DNA of 64,000 bases, from assembly GCA_020354025.1 (NCBI GenBank), contig CP070638.1, forward strand, positions 219,797-283,796. Direction: 5' to 3'. Under the pieces are notes generated by a model. The model was not told where the DNA came from. It worked only from the letters and a program-made list of their open reading frames with translations, and did no database searches. The DNA comes from Fidelibacterota bacterium (GTDB lineage: Bacteria; Fidelibacterota; Marinisomatia; SCGC-AAA003-L08; TS1B11). This document shows, piece after piece, positions 10,098-19,986 of the stretch. Numbering within the stretch: the stretch's first letter is position 1; each line of letters begins with the position of its first letter. The position numbers and the translations under genes were made by a program.

Positions 10098-10498
10098 TTT
10101 GCCTCCTCAGTTCGTTAGTTTATCTGTTGTGTCCTGTCCAAGTGAATTATTTGAAAACCTGATCTTCGAGCTGCAATTACCCTAGGGCAGAGGTTGTCAG
10201 GGAATGGCACCAGTTTCGCTCCCCGGACTACTCTAGACTACGGTAAAATTGAATGTCATCCGGGGATTGTAATCAGAAGTAGGTCCGCGTGTAAGCCTCA
10301 AGAGCCCGATATCACCAGCTGCCCCGCCATCGAAAGATGGTAGAAAGAAGCTCTGGATATAGGATACGCATGTACGTAAAGGCTCTCACGACGGGCAACT
10401 TAAATCATCATCCAACCTGATGCAAAGCCAAAAAAGAAATCAACACCGTGCTGGTGAGGAACGTCGGGGGCTCTTCTGAGCGCGCCTACAACAGGCAT
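10098..10498. other. 400-bp gene-free interval upstream of trpB2
   Basis: No convincing reading frame or known RNA. It holds an 8-bp perfect inverted repeat TCCCCGGA/TCCGGGGA (10220-10227 and 10259-10266) and a small hairpin CCATC-GAAA-GATGG (10327-10340) with a GNRA-type loop. I saw no T-box or anti-terminator signature. It may be a structured trpB2 leader or simply a spacer. Confidence 0.4.
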
Positions 10499-11755
10499 TC
10501 ACGTCTTCCGCTCCTTTTTCCGGGCGGCGGGAAAGAGGATGTTGTTCAGGATCAGCCGGTAGCCCGGTGAGTTGGGATGCAGGGCTAGATTGGTGGGGGG
10601 ATCGCCGACGAAGTGCTGGTAGTCTTCTGGGTCGTGGCCTCCCAGGAAGGTGAACGTGCCCTTACCAAGGTTGCCGTGTATGTAGCGCACTTCCTCCGTG
10701 CCTTCCCGTTCCCCCAGAATCACCACGCTTTTCTTCAGGGTGCTGCGCCGGTAGTTGGTGGTTTGCCCCATGAAGCCCTTGATGACGCCTACGTGGTTCT
10801 GGGTGAGCATGGTCGGGACGGGATCGTACTTGGCGGCGAACTCGAAGAGGGTGAAGTAGTCAATCTCGGCTGAGCGGGTGAGCGGCTGGTGGCTGGGCGG
10901 TATATCGATGCTGGAATATTCATAGATTATGGGATCGGTGTAGACCTGGTAGTTCTCAAACGCGATCCCGTTGGAAAAGTCCAGGCGGGCGCTGGCGTTG
11001 GGGTCCGGAGGTGTGCCATCGAAGGGGATGCCGGTGATATCCACGTCCCGGGCTGCTAGGGCTATGTCCCAGCTGTCAGTGGCCGAGCACATGGCAAACA
11101 GGAATCCGCCCCGCACTACGTATTCCCTGATGGCCAGGGCCACCATTTTCTTCAGGGCCGGCACAGTGGAAAAGCCCAGCTGCTGGGCCAGGGCCTGGTA
11201 CTCCTGCTCCTGCTGACGGTACCAGGGGGCATTGCGGTAGTTGTACCAGAATTTGCCATGCTGCCCGGTAAAGTCCTCGTGGTGCAGGTGCAGCCAGTCG
11301 TATTTCGCCAGCCCCCCCGACAGGACATCCTCATCATAGACCGTGGCGTATGGTACTTCGGCGTAGGTGAGGGCTAGGGTCACGGCATCGTCCCACGGCT
11401 GTTTGTTAGGCGGGGTGTAAACGGCGATACGGGGGGCCTTCTCCAATAGGACTACGTCCATGTTATTGTCTTCAAGGGTGGCATAGATCTGTCCCAGCCC
11501 GGACGCGTCTACCGGCTCGGTGGTCACGCCGCGCACTTGGCACTCGAGCTGGATCTCTGGCACAGCATCCATTAGGAAGGAGCCACCGCGATAGTTGAGG
11601 AGCCACTCAACGTTGACGTCCCGCTTCAGGGTCCAGAAGGTCACGCCATAAGCCTTGAGGTGATCCCGCTGTACCGCGTCCATCGGAATGAGTAGCTTCT
11701 GCGGCCAGAGGAGGCTGGCTGGCAGGATCAATAGCAGGATCACGGATCGGAGCAT
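10499..11755 (-). CDS. Secreted protein of the LLNYRGGSF / HLHHEDFTGQ family
   Basis: Exported protein of about 418 residues with an N-terminal signal peptide. It belongs to a family frequent in Bacteroidota and relatives and often database-labelled asparagine synthetase B, but neither a glutaminase nor a synthetase domain is visible. Conserved blocks: LLNYRGGSF (52-60), PWDDAVTLAL (about 120-129), WLHLHHEDFTGQHGKF (about 154-169), and GGFLFAMCSATDS (about 216-228). The last resembles the nucleophile elbow of class I amidotransferase-like folds with Cys223; this is inference. ATG 11755 is used for the signal peptide; a GTG at 11794 is in frame. It is last in the CDF-DUF4159-DUF4175-TPR run. 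Confidence 0.8.
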   Translation of the reverse strand: MLRSVILLLILPASLLWPQKLLIPMDAVQRDHLKAYGVTFWTLKRDVNVEWLLNYRGGSFLMDAVPEIQLECQVRGVTTEPVDASGLGQIYATLEDNNMDVVLLEKAPRIAVYTPPNKQPWDDAVTLALTYAEVPYATVYDEDVLSGGLAKYDWLHLHHEDFTGQHGKFWYNYRNAPWYRQQEQEYQALAQQLGFSTVPALKKMVALAIREYVVRGGFLFAMCSATDSWDIALAARDVDITGIPFDGTPPDPNASARLDFSNGIAFENYQVYTDPIIYEYSSIDIPPSHQPLTRSAEIDYFTLFEFAAKYDPVPTMLTQNHVGVIKGFMGQTTNYRRSTLKKSVVILGEREGTEEVRYIHGNLGKGTFTFLGGHDPEDYQHFVGDPPTNLALHPNSPGYRLILNNILFPAARKKERKT

Positions 11756-11851
11756 GCTTTTAATTATTGGCTGTTGGTTGCGAGTTCCTGGCACTCTTTA
11801 TCCAGCATCCTATTCCCTGACAATCTCATGTCGAGCGTCCAGTGTTGAGCA

Positions 11852-13750
11852 TCATTCCGTCCCCGGATTAAGCTCCCGGTAGCGCAGACGCACGGCATCG
11901 CCGTAGATGCTCTGGGGATAAGTGTCCATGAAGGCAAGGTAGCGGGCGGAAGCCAGCTCTGGGTCCGTCAGCAGGTAGTCAGCCATCTCGGCGGCGAGCA
12001 GTCGCCCCAATTCGGAGAACTCCGTCTCTCCTGGGACGGCATGGCAAAGGTTCTCAGCCTTCACATAGTCACCCTGGAGCGCCTGAAGGTGGGCTAGCCG
12101 GTATTGGAGAATGGGTGAAACGGGTGTGACCTCCGCTTCTAGGGCGGTGGTCAGCAGGGCGATTGCCTCGCTGCGTCGGTCCTGACGGAGCAGACGCTCA
12201 CTCTGCACAAATGTTTGATACTGCTGCGGCCAATCCTGGAACCGGCGCACCAGGGTGGACAGCTCCATCAGGTCGTTGAAGTAGTGGTCGCCGGGACCCA
12301 GGGCGACCATCTGTCCCCCAATATAGGCCAGGAGAGAGTCCTGGTCCCCGGAGAGGAACAGCAGCTCTACGGCCTTGATCTCCACCAGGTTCAGTTGCTC
12401 CTTGGTTTTCAGCCAGGTAGCTGCCTGCCGACGTACCTGCTCCGCCGTTTTCAGATCCCCTTTGGCGGTCCAGACATCCACCAGGCGTAGAAAGGCCTCC
12501 GGGTGATACTGGCCTGCGGAGCGATTCGCCAGAATAGCCTGGAAGTCGTCTATGGCCCCATCGAAGTCATTGAGGATAAAGTACCTGATTTCCCCCAACC
12601 GCAGGCGTGCCCGTGGATTTCGCCAGGTGGCGATCAGCGAGTCATATAGCACTATCGCCTGCCGCAGTGGATCGAGCTGGGTCTCCGCCACCCGGATGTA
12701 GGGGAGAGCGAAAAGGCGGTTTCCCTGGCAGAAGCTGGAAAGGGGCAGGTTCACCTGGTGGACTTTGCTGCGTGCTTCGTAGATCCCTGCCAGTGACAGG
12801 ATTGTCTGCTCATACAGGGCGACAGCCTCAGGATTGGCGAGCAGCCGCTCCAGAACCTGTTGTGCCAGGTCCCACTCCCTTTCAGCCATCAGTTCGCCGC
12901 CCAGGTCGAACCACTCCTTTGGTTGTGCGCCCAGCTGCGAATACAGCTCCAGCACCCGGTTGAAGTTCCGGTGTTTGAACTCCACACCGGCCAGGATGCG
13001 CAAGGCGGCTGGTGAGCCATGACGGGTGAGCTTGTCCCGCAGCATGGCGATCACCTCCGGCTCGATAGGAAACTGGAGGATCTGGTTAATCACGCTGCCG
13101 ACAGCCTGGGGCTGGGTCGAAAGATACCGCAGGAGTTCCTCAGCGGCGAGATCGTAGCTCAGCCGGCTGGCATATAGGCGGCCCATTTCCAGCGCGAAAA
13201 ATCCGGAATCGCTCTTCGCTGACCGTATGCGCTCCAATAGAGCTATCCCTTCATCGGTGAGGTTGTTGGTGAATAGATGATTGAGCACCAGCCGTTCCGT
13301 CATGCGGTTCCCGGGAAAGCGCTGAAGGACGCTCTCCCAGGTCTGTAATGCCAGGCTTTTCTGGCCCAGCGCCAGCTGGGCGTCCCCCCGCTCTACCAGG
13401 CTCTGGATATCAGCGGGGTACCGGAGCAGATGATTTTCAATAGCCTGGAGTAGCTCATCATAGCGGGCGGAATTCCGCAGCACGTATTTTAACCGCTGGT
13501 AGTAGCGCACGTTGTCCGGGAACTCCTCGACCAGGCGTACATAGATGGCAAGAGCCTGTTCCGTGCTGCCTGCCTTCTCCAGCTTCAGGGCTAGGTTAAA
13601 CGATTGCTCGGCTTCCTTGATAGCTCGCATGGACGGTGTCTGGCTGTTTATCACAGGTCCTTCATCTTCGCTCGGAACAAGCCTGGCGGAGACTGTACTG
13701 GCTGCTAGTAAAGCCAGCAATACGATATGAAATCGTGCTTTTCCGAGCAT
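11852..13750 (-). CDS. Exported TPR repeat protein
   Basis: Protein of 632 residues with a cleavable signal peptide (hydrophobic 8-20, SARLVPS region) and helical TPR-type repeats over nearly the whole length; units with the A..LY..L....P pattern are seen at about 48-80, 85-115, 118-150 and again near 370-420. It should act as a periplasmic scaffold. It starts 6 bp after the DUF4175-like gene ends, so the two are almost certainly translated from one message. No enzymatic domain is seen. The client is probably one of the operon partners. Confidence 0.85.
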   Translation of the reverse strand: MLGKARFHIVLLALLAASTVSARLVPSEDEGPVINSQTPSMRAIKEAEQSFNLALKLEKAGSTEQALAIYVRLVEEFPDNVRYYQRLKYVLRNSARYDELLQAIENHLLRYPADIQSLVERGDAQLALGQKSLALQTWESVLQRFPGNRMTERLVLNHLFTNNLTDEGIALLERIRSAKSDSGFFALEMGRLYASRLSYDLAAEELLRYLSTQPQAVGSVINQILQFPIEPEVIAMLRDKLTRHGSPAALRILAGVEFKHRNFNRVLELYSQLGAQPKEWFDLGGELMAEREWDLAQQVLERLLANPEAVALYEQTILSLAGIYEARSKVHQVNLPLSSFCQGNRLFALPYIRVAETQLDPLRQAIVLYDSLIATWRNPRARLRLGEIRYFILNDFDGAIDDFQAILANRSAGQYHPEAFLRLVDVWTAKGDLKTAEQVRRQAATWLKTKEQLNLVEIKAVELLFLSGDQDSLLAYIGGQMVALGPGDHYFNDLMELSTLVRRFQDWPQQYQTFVQSERLLRQDRRSEAIALLTTALEAEVTPVSPILQYRLAHLQALQGDYVKAENLCHAVPGETEFSELGRLLAAEMADYLLTDPELASARYLAFMDTYPQSIYGDAVRLRYRELNPGTE

Positions 13751-13756
13751 GGGACC

Positions 13757-16700
13757 TTAACGCTCTGGACTTGATCTGCCGGCCAGCTGCTGAAAGTAGC
13801 TCTGGATGATTACCTGGTAGCCCTGGGAATAGCCGGCGCGCAGAGCTTTTTCCATGGCCTGCATGATGAGGTCCTCCCGTTCGCCTAGGTGGGTGGGCAG
13901 GCCGGAGGGGCCGGTATAGGTGAGGATTTGGGTTGGGGCTTCCCCCCTGCGCTCTTCCTTGAAGTCCTGAACTGTGAGTGACTTCTGGCTGTCCAGTAGG
14001 CGCGTTATTATCTTCTGTTGTCGTTCCAATGTCTGGCGCGTGACCCGGCGCCGCTGGAAATCTTGGATCACATCCTCCATATCTTGGAGAGCCTCGCCGA
14101 GCCCCCTCTGCTTGCCGCCGCTCTGGGAGGGAAAATCTTCCAGAATCTGCTCCAGGACCTGGGCCAGCTGCCGCTGCCGGGCTTGCAGCCGGCGCATGAG
14201 CTCAATCTGCGACATTCCTGACATCTGCCCTAGCTGCATACTCAAAACCTGCTCGTTCAGGCCCTGTTGCCCTTGGGTTAGGTTCTGCATCCGCTGAAGG
14301 AATTGCTCATACCCGGAAGCGGAGCCGCTCTGCTGCATCACGGCCATAGCGTTGCTTAGAGCCACCGCCGTCTCGTTAAGGCCTGTCATGCTCTCCCGCT
14401 GTGACCGCGACGCTCCCTGGGGATCATTGGCTTCCAGGCTCTCGACGGCTTTATTCATGGCTGCGTTGGCTCGACCCACCTTGCGCCCTACTTCTGGCGT
14501 GATATGGAACGATTGGCTGCTTAGCGCGATCAGCTGCCCAATAAGTCGGGACATACCCTTGAGCAGCTGGTGTTGGACCTCAGCCGCCTCCCTGACTCTG
14601 GGCGAATTATGACGGAGCTTCTCGGTCTCAAGGAGCAGCTGCTCCTGCTGCTTGGACGTGGTCAATACGCCGCTCATCACCCGCTGGAACTGTGTCAGCA
14701 TCTCGTTGACTGTTGCCCGCTGGAACTGTTCCTGGATGGCTACCGCTTCATCCTGAAGAATGCGTAGCATTTCTTCACTATGTTGCAGCTGGGACTGACT
14801 GGCGTCTAGCTGCTGGCTTTGTAGAGACCGGGTTCCTTCTTGGAGGCCTTCCTCCGTCTCTTTGGTTAGGTCGGAATTACGGAGATCGCTGAGCTGCCTG
14901 GCCGACTCAGGGCTATAGGGTACAATAGATTCGGCTGCCCCGCTCATGGTTTCCCGGACTGCGTTCAAGGCTCTCTCCTGTGCCTCGTGACGGGCAGCCA
15001 GATCTCGCAGACTATGGGAAGAGTCGATCTTGTCCCCTGGCTGAGATCGATCATCATCGGCAAGCTCCTCCTCTTGCTCTTCTGCAGCGTGCTCAAGCTG
15101 TTGTAACAGCTGCTCTTCGGTAGCCACCATCTGTTCCAATCGCTTTACCACCTCGTCAAGCTTCATCTCTGCCAGCGCCCGGCGGAAAATGTCCAGAAAG
15201 CGGTCCAGCTGGGCCTCAAACTCGCTGGCCTGAAATTGCATATTCTGCAGGGCGTTCTTGAGCTGATCGGGATCCATTTTCTCCAAAGCATCCCGGAGTC
15301 GGGTCATCGCTTCTTCCAACTCCGGGGTCATAATCTCCTCAAGCAGGTTCTGTATCTCATCGTACTTCTTGAGGATTTCATCACTGAAAAGGCTGTTCCC
15401 CTCGGCTTTGGATCCCAGCTCTGCGATCTGGTTCTGGACCGACTCCATGGCTGCGATGATTTCCTCCAGGGTTGCCAGGACTTCCTTGCCCTTCTGCTGC
15501 TGCTCCCAGGAGACTTGCTCCTCCCCCCGGAAAGCCAGTTCCATTTCCTCCAGCAGAGCTTTCACCTCCTCCAGATCATCCAGCGTGCCTTCAGTTATGG
15601 CCGCGGCTTCGTCGGAGCGTTCAGCTGCTCGGGTGAACAGGTCGGTCAGGGTGGGAAGTCGCGCAACCAGTGTGCCGGAAACGGCTTTGCCCGGGCCGGA
15701 AATAATGTTGTTGTCATATACTTCTATATGAAAATGGACTTCATCCCCCGGGACTAGGTTTAGCGGGATTAGCTCCCATCCGTGTGTCACCCGTTGGCTC
15801 CGTCTGGTGGGCAGCAGCTCAGGAATGCCGTGGGTGTAGGTCCGGTCATCCTGGGTTAGGTATTCTGGGTGATGGAGTTCGAAAGCAACCTGCGCCCGAC
15901 TGAAACCGAAATCATCGGATACATCAAAGTGGATAGGCACTATCATGGATTCGTCCAGATCGACTGTCACCTTCGGTTGTATCATCGAAAGAATGGGCGC
16001 GTAATCTGGAAGGGCAGTGAAGGTATAATTGATGGGATTGGCGTTAATCACGCCCCGTGTGTCAACCACCGAAATGATCATACCAGTAGTATGTTCAAGG
16101 GTAAAGCTGCCCGTAATTGAATTTCCTTCGACGGGGATAGGTATCTCTTCCCCGTCTAGATTCAGGGATGCTGATCTGAGGCGTAAGTTGGTCCTTCCCC
16201 TAAGGTTTACCTGGCTGCCGCCGAGGGCGGTTATGTCGGCCACATTTCCCCCCACCTCCTCGAGCGGTTCGCCGGTATATTCTGGTGGAATGATAGTGAA
16301 ACTCAGCTCCTCAATGACAGGACGGTCGATGAGGGTGATGGTGTGCGTTAGCGAGGCAATTTCATCCCAGGGGGAGAACCAGGCCGGATTGATAAACCGG
16401 ACGTAATATCGGAGGTCGTCGTGGATATCCTCAAACTGGTAGGTGTACCGGTCACCCTCAAGCGGCAGGTTGGCGGTGTAGGCCCGGCCCCGTTGGTCCT
16501 CCCAGACCAGTTCAACAGCCGGAGGTATCGCACCAATAGCTGTGAAGAACACCTTGGTGGTGTCACCCCCAAGGACACGCGTATCACCTGTTAGGGAAAG
16601 GAGAATGAATGGTGTCGGGACCGAGTACTCCCGGTCGGGATGGAGCATGCGTCCCGCGGCCTGCGACATGGCACCGGGAGCGATAGCCCACGCTAGGACC

Positions 16701-17209
16701 ATCAGCCCGAGCATGACCACTGTTAGGCGTAAGGGTAGCCGGTAACGATGGGGGGTTAATTCTTGGATTTTCAGTTCTTTAAGACGTCGAGTCATTACCC
16801 CTACTGACCGATCAAGGAGGTCGGCGTTGGCTGGAGCTTCCGGGGCAGCCAGGCGGCGCTCTAGCTGCAAGGCGTTCAGGAGCCGGTCGGCTGCTGTGCC
16901 TAGTCGGGCACCAACCCGGTCGGCAATGGCCTCGATCTGTGCCCAAGGCCACCAGCCACGCCAGGTACCCAACCACCGCAGGATAATTATCAGGACCAGA
17001 AGCAGTATCAGGTCCATCAGACTCCACATGATCACATTCCGTACTGTAGTGGATAGGTAAAGATGGCGCTCATACCATACACATGTTGTAGCGATGGCAC
17101 TCAGCAGTATGGCGGACAAGAGCAGATCGTATCCCAGGGTGAGGCGCGCCATCCGGCTCCGAACCCGTCGCAGAATCTGCTGTATTGACTGACTGCCTGT
17201 CATCGGCAT
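13757..17209 (-). CDS. DUF4175-like giant membrane protein with long coiled coils
   Basis: Protein of 1150 residues. Two membrane segments lie near 27-45 and 58-80, and a third near 162-182. A beta-rich extracytoplasmic part follows (about 190-540), with PPEYTGEP-type strands typical of DUF4175 proteins. From about 560 to 1080 it is Glu/Gln-rich and coiled-coil, with heptad stretches and Q-rich segments. The start overlaps the end of the DUF4159 gene: ATG 17209, with a second ATG at 17203 in an ATGA overlap. Such proteins co-occur with DUF4159 and BatA/VWA proteins in FCB genomes; function is unknown, probably an envelope-spanning scaffold. Confidence 0.85.
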   Translation of the reverse strand: MPMTGSQSIQQILRRVRSRMARLTLGYDLLLSAILLSAIATTCVWYERHLYLSTTVRNVIMWSLMDLILLLVLIIILRWLGTWRGWWPWAQIEAIADRVGARLGTAADRLLNALQLERRLAAPEAPANADLLDRSVGVMTRRLKELKIQELTPHRYRLPLRLTVVMLGLMVLAWAIAPGAMSQAAGRMLHPDREYSVPTPFILLSLTGDTRVLGGDTTKVFFTAIGAIPPAVELVWEDQRGRAYTANLPLEGDRYTYQFEDIHDDLRYYVRFINPAWFSPWDEIASLTHTITLIDRPVIEELSFTIIPPEYTGEPLEEVGGNVADITALGGSQVNLRGRTNLRLRSASLNLDGEEIPIPVEGNSITGSFTLEHTTGMIISVVDTRGVINANPINYTFTALPDYAPILSMIQPKVTVDLDESMIVPIHFDVSDDFGFSRAQVAFELHHPEYLTQDDRTYTHGIPELLPTRRSQRVTHGWELIPLNLVPGDEVHFHIEVYDNNIISGPGKAVSGTLVARLPTLTDLFTRAAERSDEAAAITEGTLDDLEEVKALLEEMELAFRGEEQVSWEQQQKGKEVLATLEEIIAAMESVQNQIAELGSKAEGNSLFSDEILKKYDEIQNLLEEIMTPELEEAMTRLRDALEKMDPDQLKNALQNMQFQASEFEAQLDRFLDIFRRALAEMKLDEVVKRLEQMVATEEQLLQQLEHAAEEQEEELADDDRSQPGDKIDSSHSLRDLAARHEAQERALNAVRETMSGAAESIVPYSPESARQLSDLRNSDLTKETEEGLQEGTRSLQSQQLDASQSQLQHSEEMLRILQDEAVAIQEQFQRATVNEMLTQFQRVMSGVLTTSKQQEQLLLETEKLRHNSPRVREAAEVQHQLLKGMSRLIGQLIALSSQSFHITPEVGRKVGRANAAMNKAVESLEANDPQGASRSQRESMTGLNETAVALSNAMAVMQQSGSASGYEQFLQRMQNLTQGQQGLNEQVLSMQLGQMSGMSQIELMRRLQARQRQLAQVLEQILEDFPSQSGGKQRGLGEALQDMEDVIQDFQRRRVTRQTLERQQKIITRLLDSQKSLTVQDFKEERRGEAPTQILTYTGPSGLPTHLGEREDLIMQAMEKALRAGYSQGYQVIIQSYFQQLAGRSSPER

Positions 17210-17910
17210 AAGGCATAGGTGATGATGTTGGCCCCCATCTTCAATGCCGCCTCTCGTAGCTGGGGGACGACGTCGTGTACCTGCGGATCCTCCCAGCCGT
17301 CACCCAGGTCGCACTCGTAGGTGTAGAAGACAATGAGGCGGCCTTCCTGGAACAGTCCTAGACCTTGGGGCCGTTTGCCGTCGTGTTCGTGGATTTTGGG
17401 TAGGCCTTCCGGAAAGGGGAAGACAATGTTGAAGATGGGATGGTCGGGGGGCAGCTCCACCCAGTCTTTATCGGGGAATACTTTTTTCATCTCCCTCTTG
17501 AAGGCGTGATCTATACCATAGTTATCATCTGCGTGGAGAAACGCCCCCGCTATGAGGTGGGACCGTAGCAAAACTGCCTCTTCGTCGGTGAAATGGATAT
17601 TGCCGTGTCCTGTGATGTAAAGATATGTACTCCCCCAGAAAGTGTCATCGCCGATTGCAGCCCGAGCCTCTTCAGGGGCTATGCGGATACCGGTCTGTTT
17701 CCGCGTATAAGCGATCAGATTGGACAGGGAACTGGGATCGGCATACCAGTCACCGCCACCTCCGTAATGAAGTCTGGTTATGGTCAATGCGCCCGGCCCT
17801 GTCTGGCCTAGGCCTGGGGCTGGTATAAGTGTAATGATCAGGCATGCTGCCAGGCCTGAATAAATAAGCCCTGAATATTGACCATTGCGGGACTCCGGTC
17901 TGCTAGTCAT
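17200..17910 (-). CDS. DUF4159 domain exported protein
   Basis: A 236-residue protein with an N-terminal hydrophobic signal segment and a full DUF4159 domain: TRLHYGGGGDWYADPSSL (about 44-61), an LYITGHGNIHF block (about 96-106), the turn GAFLHADDN (about 121-129) and the YECDLGDGWEDP block (about 198-209). DUF4159 is predicted to have a class I amidotransferase-like fold, but no catalytic triad is evident. It overlaps the CDF gene upstream by 8 bp and the DUF4175-like gene downstream by up to 10 bp, which argues for translational coupling. Role unknown. Confidence 0.9.
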   Translation of the reverse strand: MTSRPESRNGQYSGLIYSGLAACLIITLIPAPGLGQTGPGALTITRLHYGGGGDWYADPSSLSNLIAYTRKQTGIRIAPEEARAAIGDDTFWGSTYLYITGHGNIHFTDEEAVLLRSHLIAGAFLHADDNYGIDHAFKREMKKVFPDKDWVELPPDHPIFNIVFPFPEGLPKIHEHDGKRPQGLGLFQEGRLIVFYTYECDLGDGWEDPQVHDVVPQLREAALKMGANIITYALCR

Positions 17911-18811
17911 AAGGTTCCTTGAAAAAGAGTGGCTCAGTCTGTAAGGTAGTATGTTCGATCCCCCATTGCTCCCTTAGAAAATCCTGGGTTTCACGTAAGC
18001 ACCGGGGCCAGTGTCCTGTCTTGACACATTCGTCACTGAGCTGGATATGGGCACTCAGCGCTAGCACTCCCGACGATATAGACCAGATATGTAAATCATG
18101 CAGATCGACAATATGTTCCCTGGATTTGAGTGCTTCCAGGACTTGGTGATAATCGATTTCAGGAGGTGTACTTTCCATGAGAATATCGATGGCCTTCATG
18201 AGTAGGCGCCACCCACCCCGGAGAATGAGGACGGCGATAAGCACACTGACTATCGTATCCACTGGTGTCCAACCGGTAATAAGGATTACCCCGCCAGCTA
18301 CCATAGCGCCGATGGAGCCCAGGGCGTCGGATAGCATGTGCAGGTAGGCTCCCTCCATATTCAGATTTACGCGATGTCCCCGGCCGATAATCAGGGCACT
18401 GCCCAGGTTGACCGCCAGTCCTGCCGTTGCTATAGCCAGTACTGGTCCCCCGGGGATTGGGTGGGGATGCCCGGTGCGGCGGATAGCTTCGATCAGGATG
18501 TAACCGCACAGCAGGATGAGGGCTGTGGCGTTAGCCAGGCCGCCGAGGATCTCGGCCCGGAGATGGCCGTATGTGCGGCGGGGATCCTTGGGTCGTATGG
18601 CCAGCCAACTGGCAAAGAGAGCCAGGCCGATTGCACCCACGTCGGTGAGCATATGCCCGGCGTCTGATAACAGGGCCATCGAGCCGGTGATCAGTCCACC
18701 AAAAAGCTCCACCAGCATGAACGCGAAGTTCAATCCCAGAGCCCACCATAGTGAACGATGATATTTTTGCCTGTCGAAGGTGGGCTGCGGTTGATGCGGT
18801 TGGATCCTCAT
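17903..18811 (-). CDS. Cation diffusion facilitator, CzcD/ZitB type
   Basis: Inner-membrane divalent cation/proton antiporter of 302 residues, likely for zinc. Six membrane segments are visible, with paired metal motifs SDAGHMLTD (about 49-57, segment II) and HMLSDALGS (segment V), the HxxxD pattern typical of zinc-selective members. The C-terminal cytosolic ferredoxin-like domain starts near 210 and holds HDLHIWSISSG, as in ZitB/CzcD. A His-rich N-terminal tail (HQPQPT) precedes segment I. It is the first gene of the run leading to DUF4159, with an 8-bp overlap; a shared function with those envelope genes is not obvious. Confidence 0.93.
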   Translation of the reverse strand: MRIQPHQPQPTFDRQKYHRSLWWALGLNFAFMLVELFGGLITGSMALLSDAGHMLTDVGAIGLALFASWLAIRPKDPRRTYGHLRAEILGGLANATALILLCGYILIEAIRRTGHPHPIPGGPVLAIATAGLAVNLGSALIIGRGHRVNLNMEGAYLHMLSDALGSIGAMVAGGVILITGWTPVDTIVSVLIAVLILRGGWRLLMKAIDILMESTPPEIDYHQVLEALKSREHIVDLHDLHIWSISSGVLALSAHIQLSDECVKTGHWPRCLRETQDFLREQWGIEHTTLQTEPLFFKEPYD

Positions 18812-18883
18812 GGAACCCGGAATCTACGACTTTAGCCTGGGATTGGTTAGGATTTTCGCAGCAGACGGTACTTGCAGGAGCGG

Positions 18884-19855
18884 TCAGTGGTCATTCTTGC
18901 CGGATTGAGGCTGAACCTGGTTGCGACCGTTTTCCTTGGCTGCATAGAGCCATTTGTCGCTACGGTTGATGAATTCGTCAATGTTGGAATCGTCTTTGTA
19001 CTCAGCAACGCCGATGCTGACAGTAGTGTCTTTCAGAACTTTCCCATCAATGGGAATGGCCAGTTCGGATACCCGCCTGCGGAGCTTCTCGGCCAGAACC
19101 AAAGCCTTTCCAATGCTGGTCTCTGGCAGGATGATCAGGAACTCTTCACCACCGTAACGGCCTACAAAATCACTGCGGCGCGTCTGCTTCTTCAGGTTCT
19201 GAGCCACCTCCTTCAGGACAAGGTCTCCGGTGATGTGGCCGTAGGTATCGTTGACCTTTTTAAAGTGATCAATGTCGATCATCAGAAGAGATAGATCCCT
19301 CTTATACCGCTTGGTGCGCTGTCTTTCTACCTCAGCCTGCTCAAGGAGGGCGTGCCGGGACAGGATATCCGTAAGCCCATCGTACATCGCCATGTGGGTC
19401 AGCTCTTTCTGCAACCGCTCCCTCTCCCTCAGTAGTTCCCACTTCTCCCGGACGTTAAGAAGAGATTTAAATATCAGGTCATATGTCAGGTATGCCTTGG
19501 GAATGTAGTCATAAGCGCCGCTCTTCATCGCCTCAACCGCCGTTTGCTCATTACCGGATCCGGTGACGATCACTACCGGTGCGATGTCCTTCTCTGTTAT
19601 TTCCCGCAGCCAATCCATTCCGGATTTTCCCTTGAGCTCCAGGTCGAGGATATAAACATCCGGGATATGACGCTTCAATGCCGTCCCCATCTGCCGGGAA
19701 TTCCTGACCTCTAATATGTTAAACTCTACCTTGCGTGATTGGCCCAATATACTACGGATAAGCTTGCGATAAGCTTCATCATCATCATACACCAGTACGG
19801 TCAGCCTCTCCCTATTGCTGGTCTGTCTTCTACTCTGAGTTCCAGATTTTGACAT
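18884..19855 (-). CDS. Response regulator with GGDEF diguanylate cyclase domain
   Basis: A 323-residue REC-GGDEF protein. The receiver domain (about 17-140) has the acidic pocket YDDDE, the phosphoacceptor Asp in YILDLELKG, Thr in VTGSG and Lys in YIPKAY. A short helix links it to a GGDEF domain (about 150-315) with the intact signature GRYGGEEF. An RxxD product-inhibition site (RRSD) lies 5 residues before GGEEF, so it should make cyclic di-GMP and be feedback-controlled. No histidine kinase lies nearby, so the input partner is unknown. It is divergent from the barrel/TPR gene at 19987. Confidence 0.94.
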   Translation of the reverse strand: MSKSGTQSRRQTSNRERLTVLVYDDDEAYRKLIRSILGQSRKVEFNILEVRNSRQMGTALKRHIPDVYILDLELKGKSGMDWLREITEKDIAPVVIVTGSGNEQTAVEAMKSGAYDYIPKAYLTYDLIFKSLLNVREKWELLRERERLQKELTHMAMYDGLTDILSRHALLEQAEVERQRTKRYKRDLSLLMIDIDHFKKVNDTYGHITGDLVLKEVAQNLKKQTRRSDFVGRYGGEEFLIILPETSIGKALVLAEKLRRRVSELAIPIDGKVLKDTTVSIGVAEYKDDSNIDEFINRSDKWLYAAKENGRNQVQPQSGKNDH

Positions 19856-19986
19856 AAACTTAAATAAACCCCACCCTTAGCTTAAGAATTATGACAAAGT
19901 CTCTATACAAGCCGAGTTGAATGGTGATATTATAATAAACTATACATCCATTGGAAACATCATTTTTTTGCCGTTAAGTTAAAGTT

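Noticed and set aside
10499..11755. Naming this gene asparagine synthetase B
   Set aside because: It lacks the N-terminal glutaminase nucleophile and the synthetase PPase loop; the label is a known propagation for this family.
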